From positions 1,178,001-1,242,000 of the forward strand of contig NZ_CP118605.1 of assembly GCF_029869925.1 (NCBI RefSeq): DNA of 64,000 nucleotides, in the 5' to 3' direction. Below the pieces are notes generated by a model. That model worked only from the letters and a program-made list of their open reading frames with translations. It made no database searches and was not told the DNA's origin. The stretch comes from Microbulbifer bruguierae. GTDB taxonomy: Bacteria; Pseudomonadota; Gammaproteobacteria; Pseudomonadales; Cellvibrionaceae. Within the stretch, counting starts at the first letter, position 1, and each line of letters opens with the position of its first letter. This document shows positions 1 through 11,947 of this stretch, piece by piece. A program made the position numbers and the translations under genes.

Positions 1-520
1 TTTTGTAGCCCGCGGTTTTCAATACCGATGCCAGCGTCCACTCGGCCTTGGGCAGGCCGCCACCCTGGCCCTGAAACGCAACCGTAGTCATACCGCTGCG
101 GTTGGGAATGCGCCCAGTCTGGATCGCCGCGCGCCCCGGGGTGCAGCTGGGCTGAGCATAAAATGAAAAGAAGGTCATTCCATTTTCTGCCATACGGTCG
201 ATATTCGGTGTCGGCATGCCGCGACCTTCACCACCACCGTAAGGACCCAGGTCACCATAGCCGGTGTCGTCCGACACGATCAGCAGGATATTCGGCTTGC
301 CACTGGCATTGGTGCTCGTGGTATCGACGGTAACTGGGTTGGACTGAGCCAGTTCTGGTTCCGGCACTAGCTCAGTTTCTGAAACCGACTCTTCCAATTG
401 CTGCGCAGCCTGCGCAACGGCAACCCCCGGTAGCCGGGCTCTGGTTCCGGAGTCCACACCTCCATCACCGCATCCACTGATGACTAGCGGAAGGAGCAAG
501 AGAGAAAATAGCGCACGCAT
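1..520 (-). CDS. Sulfatase lipoprotein, N-terminal part (cut by left window edge)
   Basis: Formylglycine-dependent sulfatase that would hydrolyse a sulfate ester in the periplasm. Only about 173 N-terminal residues are inside the window. The start at 520 has an AAGGA-type ribosome site 8 nt upstream. The leader ends in the lipobox VISGC (Cys17), so it is a predicted lipoprotein, followed by a low-complexity acidic linker to about residue 75. The sulfatase fold then begins with KPNILLIVSDDTGYGD (metal-binding Asp pair near residues 84-85) and the activation motif C-T-P-G-R at Cys126, the cysteine normally converted to formylglycine. It is the most downstream gene of the minus-strand sulfatase/DUF3604 cluster seen here. 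Substrate unknown. The C-terminal domain lies beyond the window. Confidence 0.85.
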   Translation of the reverse strand, partial: MRALFSLLLLPLVISGCGDGGVDSGTRARLPGVAVAQAAQQLEESVSETELVPEPELAQSNPVTVDTTSTNASGKPNILLIVSDDTGYGDLGPYGGGEGRGMPTPNIDRMAENGMTFFSFYAQPSCTPGRAAIQTGRIPNRSGMTTVAFQGQGGGLPKAEWTLASVLKTAGYK

Positions 521-629
521 ATGAAAATTCCTTTTTCATCCACAGGCGGGAAATCGGCAGAACTTAACTTCATTACCACCTTTTAGCACTGGGACACTCG
601 GCCGCCCATATTGAGCCCCAACAATCGAC

Positions 630-2231
630 TTAAATCCCCAGTCCAATATCCGTATTAGGGTACTCCTTCATCGTCGCCTGGTGCTGCATGGAAAAACGTA
701 ATGCCTGAGGTAATCCCCATTCGAAGAACTGGTGCCCGGTACTCGACATTTCCTTGGGGTCCACATTCAGGTTGAACACCCAGGGCGCAGTGCCAATATC
801 TGAAACCAATGCTGCATCGATATTTCTCCGCGGCGCCTTTATGTCAAAGATCTTGAAGTGCACCTTGTAGTCTCTCCAGCGCAGCGCACAAAAATCACTG
901 CGGTTCCACATATAGACGACCTGCCTGCGCGAATGACCATTGGGAGCCAGAAAAAATGCGGTTTGATCGATCCCATCGAAATAGAGATTATCGGGGAGAT
1001 CATCAAGCACACCAGCCATTCGCAATGACGTCATATACAGATCCATCAGATCCACCAGTTCATTGCTTGCCTGCCCGGGCTCAATCATACCCTTCCAATA
1101 AACGATACCCGGAACTCTGACACCACCTTCCCAAGTAGTACCTTTACCTCCGCGCCAGGGATGGTAGCTTGTATCTGGCCACACATCCTCGTTACCACCG
1201 TTGTCCGAGGTAAAAAACACAATGGTATTGTCCAGTTGCCCGGTGTCTTCCAGAGTCTTCATGATTTCTCCAACGATGTCATCCAGCTCGACCAGTGCAT
1301 CTCTTATGGGCATTGCCGCCGGGCTTTTGCCAATATATTGGGGCGCAACATATGAATCGTTGTGAAGCTTGGAAAACGAGTGAATCAGGTAAAACGGCTT
1401 TGAGTCCTTTGCAGCTTCCTTGATGAATTTCACCGATTGGTCACGCAATACCTGATCGACCATGCGGATTTCGTCAATGCTGTTTATCGGGTAAGCCACC
1501 TTTCTTGGGCCGCCCTTATTGCCTTCAATAAGACCTTCCGGGCGCAGCGTGAACGCCATTTTATGCAGCGCCGGATTATTGATCATGTCGGAGTACTGAC
1601 GGCTTACCAGAAATTGTGTGTAGTCAGACTGCACCGACGGAAGCCCGTAAAAATAGTCGAAACCGACTTCGTGGGGCAGCATGCCTTCGGCTTCACCAAC
1701 ATGCCATTTGCCGATAAGCGCGGTCCTATAGCCGGCGGCAGAAAGCATCTTTCCGCTGGATTGCTCAATTTTCCAGGGGTTTTTGCTGACTTTGTCGCCG
1801 GTGAGGATGGGTCTGACCAACCCGCTCCGCACCGGGAGTCTCCCAGTAGTCAATGCCGCCCGAGAAGGCGTACAGGTTGGCTGAGAATACATTGAAGTCA
1901 GTTTCAAACCCTGGCTCGCCAGATTATTTATATGCGGTGTTGGCGCACCAATGGCGACACCACCGCCGAAGGCTCCTGGATCGCCCCAGCCCATATCATC
2001 GACGAGGAAGATAAGGATATTAGGTTTACGCCCGGTCTTTGACTGAAGATCCGCGAGTTTTTTTGCCGCCAATTTTTCCTGTTCCGGTCTGGGAATCGCA
2101 GGCTCAAAGTTTTTCCGCTCGACGACGGTCTCGTCGAAAACACTCTTATCTGCCAGGCAGCTGTTGGATAAAAGTAAACTCGACGCACATATCGCTAACG
2201 TGGTCGAAATTATGCGTTTCCTTTTTTTCAT
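630..2231 (-). CDS. Secreted arylsulfatase
   Basis: Sulfatase of about 533 residues. The reading frame is open further upstream, but the ATG at 2231 is preceded by AAGGA at good spacing and begins a typical signal peptide (MKKRKR, then a hydrophobic stretch ending near SCLA), so I use it. The sulfatase domain begins near residue 70 (PNILIFLVDDMGWGD, with the metal-binding Asp pair), and C-T-P-S-R at Cys120 is the formylglycine site. HPWRGGKGTTWEGGVRVPG in the second half is a typical C-terminal sulfatase block. It lies about 70 bp downstream of the lipoprotein sulfatase at 2302-4776 and is probably co-transcribed with it. The natural ester cannot be told from sequence; 'arylsulfatase' is only the family name. 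Confidence 0.88.
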   Translation of the reverse strand: MKKRKRIISTTLAICASSLLLSNSCLADKSVFDETVVERKNFEPAIPRPEQEKLAAKKLADLQSKTGRKPNILIFLVDDMGWGDPGAFGGGVAIGAPTPHINNLASQGLKLTSMYSQPTCTPSRAALTTGRLPVRSGLVRPILTGDKVSKNPWKIEQSSGKMLSAAGYRTALIGKWHVGEAEGMLPHEVGFDYFYGLPSVQSDYTQFLVSRQYSDMINNPALHKMAFTLRPEGLIEGNKGGPRKVAYPINSIDEIRMVDQVLRDQSVKFIKEAAKDSKPFYLIHSFSKLHNDSYVAPQYIGKSPAAMPIRDALVELDDIVGEIMKTLEDTGQLDNTIVFFTSDNGGNEDVWPDTSYHPWRGGKGTTWEGGVRVPGIVYWKGMIEPGQASNELVDLMDLYMTSLRMAGVLDDLPDNLYFDGIDQTAFFLAPNGHSRRQVVYMWNRSDFCALRWRDYKVHFKIFDIKAPRRNIDAALVSDIGTAPWVFNLNVDPKEMSSTGHQFFEWGLPQALRFSMQHQATMKEYPNTDIGLGI

Positions 2232-2301
2232 GACAGTCCTTTTCATAACAGTACATTGCAACACACCCTATCAAACTGGAGCTTTTTCACCACGGACTGG
2301 T

Positions 2302-4776
2302 TTACTTCATTTCAACCACGACCTTCTCAATCTCACCGGTAAATTTGTTCGGCGACTGATATTTCGGTGTCACCGGCTGTCCAGTGTCTTCACCAACACC
2401 AAAGGTATCGATCCCGAATCGACCTGCAATGGTCTGCTCCATTTCACCGGTGGCCACGGATTCGCCATTGACCTTGAGAGTCAGGTTTGCGCGTCCACCG
2501 GGTTTGTCACCCATATAGTCGAAATCCACCTCGATGGAGGCATCCCCGGAAACCGGCTTGCTGCCTTTTAGGACGGTGTGATCTTCGAAGAAGTTGTAAT
2601 CGAATACCGGCACACCCTTATCGAGATACAGCACCAGACCCGCAGCTACGCCACCCACGGCGAGGATTACGCCTTCGGTCTTGGCACCATCGGCTTTCAC
2701 ATTGGCAGTCAGGGTCCAGGAGGCATTCTTCATCGAAGGCCCGGCCACTTCCGGTATGCGAGTGGCACCGGCATAGTAGGTGTAGGTTTTCGACTTGGGA
2801 TTCGAGCCCGGTACCGGCGGCTTGGGTATTGCCAGCCGGCCTGCGCCGCGGTCATCCAGTGGATAGACGTCATTTTTCTCCGCGGCTTCGTCGAATTTTT
2901 TCTTTAACTCTGCCAGCTTGTCCGGATTATCTACGGAGAGATCGTTCGCCTCGGAAAAATCCTCATCGAGGTTGTAGAGCTCCCACTGGTCTTTCTCCCA
3001 GTTACCCGGCGCCAGATCCTGCCTCCACGGCAAGGTGTGCTGAGCATTGGCCTTCCAGCCATCCGCGTACATGGAGCGGTTGCTGAATACCTCGAAGTAC
3101 TGCTGCGGGCGCCCGGTGAATTCCGCGTTGGCAAAGCTGTCCAGAAATGACTGGCCCACCAGTGGTTTCTGCTTGATCCCGTTAACCGTATCCGGCATCG
3201 GAACGTGGGCCGCTTCAAGAATGGTGGGCATGACATCGACCAGGTGCAGGAAGGCGTCGCGAGGCTGGTCGTCATGCCGTATCTTTGCTGGCCAGCGGAT
3301 CACCATCGGGTTACGGGTGCCGCCCAAGTGTGAGGCCACCTGTTTTACCCACTGGAACGGGGTATTGCCGGCCCAGGCCCAACCTACGGGATAGTGCGGT
3401 TCGGATTCCGGCCCGCCCAATTTGTCGAGGTTTTCCAGAACCTCGTCGAGCGATGTGGGGAAACCGCTCAGATTCTTGATCTCGTTAAGGGTGCCATCCG
3501 GGCCGCCCTCGGCCGATGCACCATTGTCGCCAACGATATAGATCACCAGGGTATTGTCTGCGTCCGGCAGTTCGTCCACCGCGTCGATCAGTCGACCAAT
3601 TTCATGGTCCGTAAACGCAAAGTAACCGGCGAAGTTTTCAATCAGTGCGTTGTAGACCTTCTTTTGCTCGTCATTGAGGGAGTCCCAGGCGGGCACCCAG
3701 TCTGGCCTCTTCGTCAGTTCGGTGTTGGCCGGCACGATGCCCATGTCTTTCTGGCGCTTAAATACCTCTTCACGGTATTTGTCCCAGCCCATGTCAAACT
3801 TGCCCTTGAACTTGTCACGCCACTCGGCGGTAACATGATGAGGCGCGTGCATGGCGCCCGGGGCGAAGTACATAAAGAACGGCTTTTCCGGGGCCACGGA
3901 TTTCGCGAATTTCATGCGCGCTATGGCCCTGTCGGTCATATCCGTCATGAAGTGGTAGCCCTCTTCCGGCGACTTGTCCGGCTCCACCGGTATGGTGTTT
4001 TCAAACAGCACGGGATAGTACTGGTGGGTTTCACCGGCGTTGAAGCCGTAAAAATAATCAAAGCCCAGCCCGGTAGGCCAGCGGTCAAAGGGACCCGAGA
4101 TCGTCGCTTCCCAGTCCGGGGTATTGTGGTTTTTGCCGTACCACCAGGTGCTGTAACCGTTGTCTTTCAGTACTTCGGCAATCGTCGCGGTGTTTTTAGG
4201 AATGTAAGAGGAATAGCTTGGGAAACCGGTAGCCCACTCCATCAGGAAGCCGCTGCCGGCCTGATGGTGATTGCGACCGGTCAATAGTGCCGCGCGAGAG
4301 GGCCCGCAAATGGCGGTGGTATGGAAGCGGTTGTAGCGCAGCCCCTGCGCGGCCAGCTCGTCCAGATTGGGCGTGGGAATCAGGCCACCGAAGGTGGAGG
4401 TCTGACCGAAGCCGACGTCGTCCAGCAGAATAACGATGACATTGGGCGCGCCTTCTGGTGCCGTGGGCACCTGCTGCCAACTGGCCTCGGAGTCCTTGTA
4501 GGTTTTTCCAATCTTGCCCTCAAAGGGCGAAAGGTCATTAGGTAGGTTGTTGCGATCTGGCCAGGAACCGCCGTCGGATTTATCCGTGGTTGTCGCCAGA
4601 CTCTTTTTATCGGAATGGGTAATCTGTTCCGCTTCTTTGATCACCTCCACCACGGGCGGTTCCGTCTTCGAGGCTGGTGGCGCAACCTCCCGGGAGCAAC
4701 CACCGACCGACAGAGAAACTACCAGTGCCGATACCGCGACACCAAAACACTTTGTGATGAAATTCCTCTCTCGCAT
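2302..4776 (-). CDS. Large sulfatase lipoprotein with C-terminal extension
   Basis: 824-residue sulfatase, long for the family. The leader ends in the lipobox SVGGC (Cys27), so it is predicted to be lipid-anchored. After a linker of about 80 residues the catalytic domain starts at [15 protein letters not shown] (about residue 111), with the activation motif C-G-P-S-R at Cys157. The blocks around [10 protein letters not shown] and [10 protein letters not shown] resemble the long S1-type arylsulfatases. Beyond about residue 680 a beta-rich, jelly-roll-like tail ([19 protein letters not shown]) follows that shorter sulfatases lack; it may aid substrate or surface binding (inference). It is 27 bp downstream of a DUF3604 gene, which suggests one transcript. 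Confidence 0.88.
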   Translation of the reverse strand: MRERNFITKCFGVAVSALVVSLSVGGCSREVAPPASKTEPPVVEVIKEAEQITHSDKKSLATTTDKSDGGSWPDRNNLPNDLSPFEGKIGKTYKDSEASWQQVPTAPEGAPNVIVILLDDVGFGQTSTFGGLIPTPNLDELAAQGLRYNRFHTTAICGPSRAALLTGRNHHQAGSGFLMEWATGFPSYSSYIPKNTATIAEVLKDNGYSTWWYGKNHNTPDWEATISGPFDRWPTGLGFDYFYGFNAGETHQYYPVLFENTIPVEPDKSPEEGYHFMTDMTDRAIARMKFAKSVAPEKPFFMYFAPGAMHAPHHVTAEWRDKFKGKFDMGWDKYREEVFKRQKDMGIVPANTELTKRPDWVPAWDSLNDEQKKVYNALIENFAGYFAFTDHEIGRLIDAVDELPDADNTLVIYIVGDNGASAEGGPDGTLNEIKNLSGFPTSLDEVLENLDKLGGPESEPHYPVGWAWAGNTPFQWVKQVASHLGGTRNPMVIRWPAKIRHDDQPRDAFLHLVDVMPTILEAAHVPMPDTVNGIKQKPLVGQSFLDSFANAEFTGRPQQYFEVFSNRSMYADGWKANAQHTLPWRQDLAPGNWEKDQWELYNLDEDFSEANDLSVDNPDKLAELKKKFDEAAEKNDVYPLDDRGAGRLAIPKPPVPGSNPKSKTYTYYAGATRIPEVAGPSMKNASWTLTANVKADGAKTEGVILAVGGVAAGLVLYLDKGVPVFDYNFFEDHTVLKGSKPVSGDASIEVDFDYMGDKPGGRANLTLKVNGESVATGEMEQTIAGRFGIDTFGVGEDTGQPVTPKYQSPNKFTGEIEKVVVEMK

Positions 4777-4803
4777 CGCTTCATACCCTCAGTCAAACGT
4801 GAA

Positions 4804-6789
4804 TCAGGGCGTATACCAGATCGGCGAAGACCAGGCTCGCTCGCGGATGGTCTTTTTGAGTTCCTTGGGATACTCCACGTTAGCTTTCTTTGCGTCGTAC
4901 ATGCTCCAGCGACATACCGGATTTTCCAGAACGCGGGCGTAATAGAAGGCGTGTTCTGCCGGGTCAAAATCGGGGTCTGTCCAGGTGGCGGCCAGTTGTG
5001 CATCGCCCTTGTCGGTACTGATGGAGCAATCGTCCAGATTGACGGTGGCGCCATTGTCCGGGCACTGGTGGGTTTTCGCATCCGGTGTGGCGCCATCGGA
5101 GCAGGCGACGTCGTAGGTCATTTCTTCCAGTTGGTCGTCGGAGGTGCGCCAGCCCTTGATGACCTGCAGCCGCGCCAGCGGCGCACTGTTCGGGTCGCGC
5201 TGCGCCCACACCATTAATGTCGGCGCTTTGCCTTCTGGCGCCGCACCGAGATCGCCACCCTGAGGCACACCGCTCTGGTAACCGACTTCTACCCAGTTAT
5301 CTTTGGTGTACAGGTCAGCCGGGAAATCGTACCCGGCAAACAGGCGGATCTTGGTGCGGGTACCACTGGTGCCGAAAGTTTCCTTGCGATGCAGCGCATC
5401 CCAGATGCCCTCGCGGGTATTGCTCTCGGCCCATACGCCGGCAATACCGCCCGGATTGTAGAGCTTGGTGGGATCGTCCTCAGCCTTCAGGCCCATGGCC
5501 AGCGCGGTGGGGTTGGGTTTGAGGCCCAAGCGCACTTCTGGCGCGCCGTCATTATTCGCGTAGTGGCCCTCGAAATCGCTCTCGGTGGTATCGCTGGGCG
5601 TACCGTTGTGGTTGTCGGTAGAGCCGATGATGCCCTGCTTGAACGGGTTTACCCCCATATCCGCCTGGTGACGCAGGCCGTACTTCAGGCCGTTGCGTAC
5701 CAGTCCATATTCGTTGGTACAGCCAACGGTGTTATCTCCGGTACATTTCTGGAATACCATCTCGAAGTTGCAGGCTTCATCCGTGGTCATGATCCCGGTC
5801 TGGCATTCTGAATTGCCCTTTACCTGCATCACCTCCACCAGGCGATCCATGCGTTCGCGGCGCTCGACGATATCTTGGGTCCACTCCGAGCCATCACTGT
5901 TTTTACCCCAGTAGAGTCGTCCCCAGTAAAAGTTCGGGTTGTGGGGAATAGTCAAAACCTGGCATTCGCCGTCGCAATTGGTTTCCAGCCATTTATGTAA
6001 CTCTTCACCCGTACCTTCAAACGCGGAAAACACCGTATCCGGTACCTTGGCGCTACGGAAAATGACATTGCGGTGCATCATGCCGCCACCGCCTTCCGGC
6101 GCATTGGCGGAAAATTCGAATGCGACGAAGGAAGTGAACTTGCCCGGCTCATAGTTTTCTGCGGCCGCCTGCTGAACACGCCCCCAGGGACCGGTTACCG
6201 CGTCCACACAGGTCTTGCCATCTTCACCGCAGATTTCCACAAGGCGCTTTGCCGGCGACTTGGCGATGCCGGCAAACACTTCCTGAAAATACTTGATCTC
6301 GTTGGCACGCATCCCTTTACAGGTTTCCGTGTTGTACCCCTTCATTTCCGGATTGGTACAGATCTCGTACTCACCCAGCGCTTCCGCATGATCGGTCACT
6401 GCGGCGAAATCCAGGGGGGCCACAATCTTTTTCTCCACACCGGTGGGCAATTTCACCGTCTCGCCTTTGGCAAAACGATAAGCCAGAAAGGGATCGTTCA
6501 GCGCATTCCCAAAGATAAAGGCATCCAGCGAGTAAGCGGTGTGGATATGCAATTCGCCGAAGTAGGCGTCGCGCAGAGGATTCGTGGGGAATTCACTAGT
6601 GCTCTCTGCCGTGGTCGTCGTGGCGTCTGCCGGTATCGGGGTGGTAGCCGATTCCGCCGTTTCGGGATCCTCGACCTCCGCCGTGGCATCCAGCCCGATC
6701 GCGCCCTCAGTTTCCACGTTTTTGGGTTCCGATTTATTACCACACGCAGTTAACAAAACCACCGTCAGTAAGCAGATCATGTATCTCAT
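4804..6789 (-). CDS. DUF3604 lipoprotein, PHP-like metallohydrolase (paralogue 1)
   Basis: 661-residue predicted lipoprotein (lipobox LLTAC, Cys16). After an acidic, Thr/Ala-rich linker the DUF3604 domain begins at about residue 76 with YFGELHIHTAYSLDA. The His-x-His pair (81, 83), VTDHAE (Asp133, His134), IPHN (His283) and STDNHNG (Asp392, His394) form the metal-ligand pattern of PHP-type phosphoesterases and related hydrolases. The chain is rich in cysteines (for example near 144, 157, 187, 194, 272, 276), fitting an oxidised periplasmic protein. It ends in SSPIWYTP, exactly as does its paralogue just upstream. GAGG precedes the start. The reaction of DUF3604 is not established; linkage to sulfatases is the best clue. 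Function is inference, family is clear. Confidence 0.85.
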   Translation of the reverse strand: MRYMICLLTVVLLTACGNKSEPKNVETEGAIGLDATAEVEDPETAESATTPIPADATTTTAESTSEFPTNPLRDAYFGELHIHTAYSLDAFIFGNALNDPFLAYRFAKGETVKLPTGVEKKIVAPLDFAAVTDHAEALGEYEICTNPEMKGYNTETCKGMRANEIKYFQEVFAGIAKSPAKRLVEICGEDGKTCVDAVTGPWGRVQQAAAENYEPGKFTSFVAFEFSANAPEGGGGMMHRNVIFRSAKVPDTVFSAFEGTGEELHKWLETNCDGECQVLTIPHNPNFYWGRLYWGKNSDGSEWTQDIVERRERMDRLVEVMQVKGNSECQTGIMTTDEACNFEMVFQKCTGDNTVGCTNEYGLVRNGLKYGLRHQADMGVNPFKQGIIGSTDNHNGTPSDTTESDFEGHYANNDGAPEVRLGLKPNPTALAMGLKAEDDPTKLYNPGGIAGVWAESNTREGIWDALHRKETFGTSGTRTKIRLFAGYDFPADLYTKDNWVEVGYQSGVPQGGDLGAAPEGKAPTLMVWAQRDPNSAPLARLQVIKGWRTSDDQLEEMTYDVACSDGATPDAKTHQCPDNGATVNLDDCSISTDKGDAQLAATWTDPDFDPAEHAFYYARVLENPVCRWSMYDAKKANVEYPKELKKTIRERAWSSPIWYTP

Positions 6790-6830
6790 GGCGAGTCCTC
6801 GTTTAGCGGATTTTTAGCGTGTGCTTTCGT

Positions 6831-8843
6831 TCAGGGCGTGTACCAAATGGGACTGGAGAAAGCGCGCTCCTGCTGAACCATGGGTACCTTCTTGTCCATT
6901 TCGATCTTGTTTCGCACCTTGTCGTACAGGGTCCAGCGCGGCGTGGGAATTTGCAGAACCCGCACGTAGTACACCGCCTTGTCCTCGGGGTTGAACTCGG
7001 CATCCTCGAAATAGCCGATCAGCTGAGAATCACCAATATCGTTGCTGTATTCGGCTGTTTCCAGGTTCACCGTGTCGCCCACGGGCGGGAGCTTACCCTT
7101 CGCATCTACCGTTCGATCACCGGACCATTTGACGTTGAATATTTTTTCGTGGGTCTCGCCGTCTCCACCTACCCAGCCCTTGATGATCTGTAACCGGTCG
7201 AGATTGGCACCCTCCGGGTCCTTCATCGCGGCGACTAGAAACTTGAGTTTCTGCCCTTCTTTAGCGCCGCTTAACTTGGCCCCCATGGGAACACCCTTCC
7301 CATAACCGGCAGCAACAAGATCCCCTTTCGCGTCTGACTCGTCGAAATCAAAGCCACCAAAAAAGCGCACCGTCATACGCGGGCCGGTGGTGGCAAAGGT
7401 CTCTTTACGCATCATCGCGTCCCAGATGGCTTCACGGGTGTTTTCTGCGGCCCAGACACCGGTAATACCGGAGGCCGCCATTTCCCAGCCCATATAGGTG
7501 TCGGTGGGACCACTCAACAGCGGGAAATCCCAGCGGGTTTTATTACTCGGCTCCAGGGTTTTGAATTTACCGAAGAAGTTATCGTCGTCCGCGGTGGATA
7601 ACCCGGTGTGGGTATCGGTGCCGGCATTAGCCCCGTATTGGAATGGGTTGGTACCCAGTTCGGCTTCGAGACGCAACCCTGCCTTGAGCGCGGGGCGCCA
7701 GTATTCGTAGGGGAAGGAGCCCGGCGGCTTCGGCTTCAAAATCAGGTTGCCGCGATCCCACAGGTCCCAGTTGGCAAACTCATCTTCGGGCGACAGGTTC
7801 GGGTGGGATTCACTCTGGCCCTTGATCTGGGTGACTTCATAAAGCGGCTCGTAGCGGGCACGCATTTCCGCCCACTCTTTAGTCATGGGCCAACCGTCGA
7901 AGCGTTTCTCTTCGAACATGCGGCCATTGGACATATTGCCGTTGTGGGGAATGGCCAGCACCCGGCCGCCGGTCTTGTCTTCGTAGGCTTTCATCCACGC
8001 CCAGAGTTTCTCAGGGTCCTGAGTTTGGAAAGTGGTGAGCGGCAAAAGGCTGCGGGTTTTACTGGCATCGTCACGGAAGATTACATTGCGATGCAGGTTG
8101 TCGCCGCCGTCCGCATTCACCGTCCATTCGTACGCAATAAAGGTGGAGAACTCGCCTGGCTTGTAGAATTTTTCCGCCGCGTCCACAGTCTTTTCCCAGG
8201 CGGATTTCATCCACTTGGGATCCATCACTTCCTTGGGCAATTTGCCTTCGGACTGCATGACGATCAGTTCACTTTTGGCTGCGGCAGCCTTTTTCTCATC
8301 ACCGGAATTCAGCGCTTCATTCCAACCCTTGAGGACCGGGTTCGCCATCATTTCCGGGTTACCTGCCACCAACTCGTTAATGACCCCCATACCGTCGGAG
8401 TGGTCGGTGATCATAAACCAGTCGTAGGGTCGGCTTAGCTTGGCCTTCAGTCCGCTGTTCGACTTTACTTCCTCACCCAGCGCAAAACGGTAGGCATCTT
8501 CCGGTGTGAGAATGGCACCATCCATCCCGGCATCCGCAGACCAGCCTGTATGTACATGGGTATCGCCGAAATAAGCCTGGACTGGATAGCTGGAACTGGC
8601 ACTGCCATTTGCATTCACTTCGGCTGTATCAGAGCCAAGCTCTTCACCAATGATTTGCTCATTTTTCGTCGAATTATCGGCGTCAGGCGGCGCCTCAGAA
8701 TCAACCTGAGGCTTCCCTTCCGCCCGTGTCGTTTCTTTTGTAATTTCGACTTCAGTCGTGGCCTTGTCGTGCTTCTCTCCACTGCAGGCAGAGAGTGCAA
8801 TGACCGCGGCGAGAACCGAAAAACTCCATCCCTGCTTATTCAT
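6831..8843 (-). CDS. DUF3604 lipoprotein, PHP-like metallohydrolase (paralogue 2)
   Basis: 670-residue paralogue of the neighbouring DUF3604 protein. The lipobox is ALSAC (Cys20), then a charged linker, then YFGDTHVHTGWSADA (His96, His98), MITDHSDGMG (Asp147, His148), IPHNGN and AGTDTHTG. These are the metal-ligand motifs expected for a PHP-like fold. The C-terminus SSPIWYTP is identical to that of paralogue 1, while the middle differs considerably, so the two probably act on related but distinct substrates (inference). AAGG sits 6 nt before the ATG. It lies 41 bp upstream of paralogue 1 in the same orientation. Confidence 0.85.
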   Translation of the reverse strand: MNKQGWSFSVLAAVIALSACSGEKHDKATTEVEITKETTRAEGKPQVDSEAPPDADNSTKNEQIIGEELGSDTAEVNANGSASSSYPVQAYFGDTHVHTGWSADAGMDGAILTPEDAYRFALGEEVKSNSGLKAKLSRPYDWFMITDHSDGMGVINELVAGNPEMMANPVLKGWNEALNSGDEKKAAAAKSELIVMQSEGKLPKEVMDPKWMKSAWEKTVDAAEKFYKPGEFSTFIAYEWTVNADGGDNLHRNVIFRDDASKTRSLLPLTTFQTQDPEKLWAWMKAYEDKTGGRVLAIPHNGNMSNGRMFEEKRFDGWPMTKEWAEMRARYEPLYEVTQIKGQSESHPNLSPEDEFANWDLWDRGNLILKPKPPGSFPYEYWRPALKAGLRLEAELGTNPFQYGANAGTDTHTGLSTADDDNFFGKFKTLEPSNKTRWDFPLLSGPTDTYMGWEMAASGITGVWAAENTREAIWDAMMRKETFATTGPRMTVRFFGGFDFDESDAKGDLVAAGYGKGVPMGAKLSGAKEGQKLKFLVAAMKDPEGANLDRLQIIKGWVGGDGETHEKIFNVKWSGDRTVDAKGKLPPVGDTVNLETAEYSNDIGDSQLIGYFEDAEFNPEDKAVYYVRVLQIPTPRWTLYDKVRNKIEMDKKVPMVQQERAFSSPIWYTP

Positions 8844-8975
8844 GCCGGCCTTCGATATTTACCGTGTGCTTAAAGAAGTTTGCCCCGCACTGTCGGCAAC
8901 GCCAGATTCATTGGCAATCGCGTACAGTGACGGGGCAGAAATTACGCCTTTAGTGCGTTATCAACCTACATGCTG

Positions 8976-10511
<1,536 letters not shown>

Positions 10512-10755
10512 AAACAAGCTCCACATACTTAAAAGACGAAGCCATCAGTGGTGTCGGCATTCGGCCACCGAAAGTATAGGCATGCGGTATCTTTTGCTGG
10601 CCGGATTGGCGCAGGAGAATTTATTTAATCTCAGGGATGGAATTAACCATGGTTTTCTATACTCTTTTGTCCCCGCGCAACAGCTTTCCCGGTTGGCGCG
10701 CAGACGTAAGATTCAAAAAAAGTAATCCGAAGTATTCCAGCACCCGGGGGGAATC
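10512..10755. promoter_or_regulatory. Divergent intergenic region, sulfatase cluster / cation transporter
   Basis: 244 bp between two divergent start codons. It must hold at least the promoter of the minus-strand cluster and that of the transporter gene, but I see no clear operator palindrome or convincing -35/-10 pair by eye. Confidence 0.35.
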
Positions 10756-11874
10756 ATGGCTCAAGGGTCGAAGAAAGCCGTTCTTTACGCGATCTGTGTC
10801 AACGCCATTATTACGTTGTTGAAAACCGTAGCCGCACTGGCAACCCATTCCGCCGCGATGATGAACGAGGCGGTGCACAGTCTGATGGATACGCTGAATC
10901 AGATATTCCTACTGATCGGTCTCAAGCGCGGCGGACTTCCGGCCGATGAGGAATACGCCTTCGGTCATGGGCAGAAAAAGTATCTGTGGAACCTGTGGAG
11001 CGCCATTGGACTCTTCTCTATCGGCTGCGGCCTGGGTCTGGCGCACGCCTGGCACTCCTGGCACAGGCTGGGGCACACCACACCACCGGAATCGATTTCC
11101 ATTCTGGGTCTGGAAATAGCACCGGTATGGATATCCGCAGCGGTATTGGTCATCGCATTTTTACTGGAGGGGTATGTGCTGATGGTGGCCAGTAAGGAGT
11201 TCTTTTCACGTATGCGCGCTGCGGGTCGACGCAATCCGTTTGCTTACCTGATGCAGGCCGATGATCCGACCCTGCTCGCGGTACTGATGGAAGATTCTAT
11301 CGCCGTCACCGGTGTGATTCTGGCGGCTACTGGTATCGGTATGACTTACTCTACCGGCAACCCCAAATGGGATATAGGGTTCTCTGTGCTGATCGCACTG
11401 ATGCTAGGGTTCACGGCTATTTTTCTCGGAAAGATTAATATGCGCTATCTCACCAGTGTGCGCGATCCCGGTGCGGAGCGCGCGTTTCACGACATCGTAA
11501 AAAGTCATCGGGAAATCGAGCGCTACCACGACCTGCGCTCGGTGATTGTTGACGACACTCACACGGTGGTTGTAGCGGAAATCGAGTTGCGGGAGGAAGT
11601 GCTGATGCGCAACATGCGCGAGCGCATCGAAGCACACGAGCAAGAACTGCTGGATCGGGTACCAGAACATCGTCGCACAGAGGCGGTGGTTGAATATGCG
11701 GAAACCCGCGCTACCGTTCAGGCTACACTGGAAGCCACGGAACAGGTCATCGATGAACTGGAAGCCGAGCTGAAAAAACGGTGCCCGCGTGTATTTCACC
11801 TAACCATCGAAATTGACGGTATCGCTGCACCTTCGAAACTGGATGATCCGGGGCAACTGAATACATCCGCTTAA
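10756..11874 (+). CDS. Cation diffusion facilitator family transporter (ZnT9-like)
   Basis: 372-residue inner-membrane protein of the cation diffusion facilitator family, which exports divalent metals such as Zn2+ by proton exchange. About six hydrophobic segments lie in residues 8-225. The metal-site motif of helix 2 is HSLMD (His41, Asp45); helix 5 carries LMEDS (Glu179, Asp180) followed by GVILAATGIGM. The HSLMDTLNQ and FGHGQKKYLWNL blocks are like the SLC30A9/ZnT9 branch rather than ZitB or FieF. A long charged cytoplasmic tail (about 225-372) with a helical, Glu/Arg-rich part follows, longer than in typical members. A GGGGG stretch precedes the ATG. Metal specificity is not readable. Confidence 0.85.
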   Translation: MAQGSKKAVLYAICVNAIITLLKTVAALATHSAAMMNEAVHSLMDTLNQIFLLIGLKRGGLPADEEYAFGHGQKKYLWNLWSAIGLFSIGCGLGLAHAWHSWHRLGHTTPPESISILGLEIAPVWISAAVLVIAFLLEGYVLMVASKEFFSRMRAAGRRNPFAYLMQADDPTLLAVLMEDSIAVTGVILAATGIGMTYSTGNPKWDIGFSVLIALMLGFTAIFLGKINMRYLTSVRDPGAERAFHDIVKSHREIERYHDLRSVIVDDTHTVVVAEIELREEVLMRNMRERIEAHEQELLDRVPEHRRTEAVVEYAETRATVQATLEATEQVIDELEAELKKRCPRVFHLTIEIDGIAAPSKLDDPGQLNTSA

Positions 11875-11947
11875 TTGGAATACCAGCCGGGCTGCTGACA
11901 TTCTAGACGCCCTGCCCGGCGGTATGAACGAGCGCTTTTTCTTGCGT

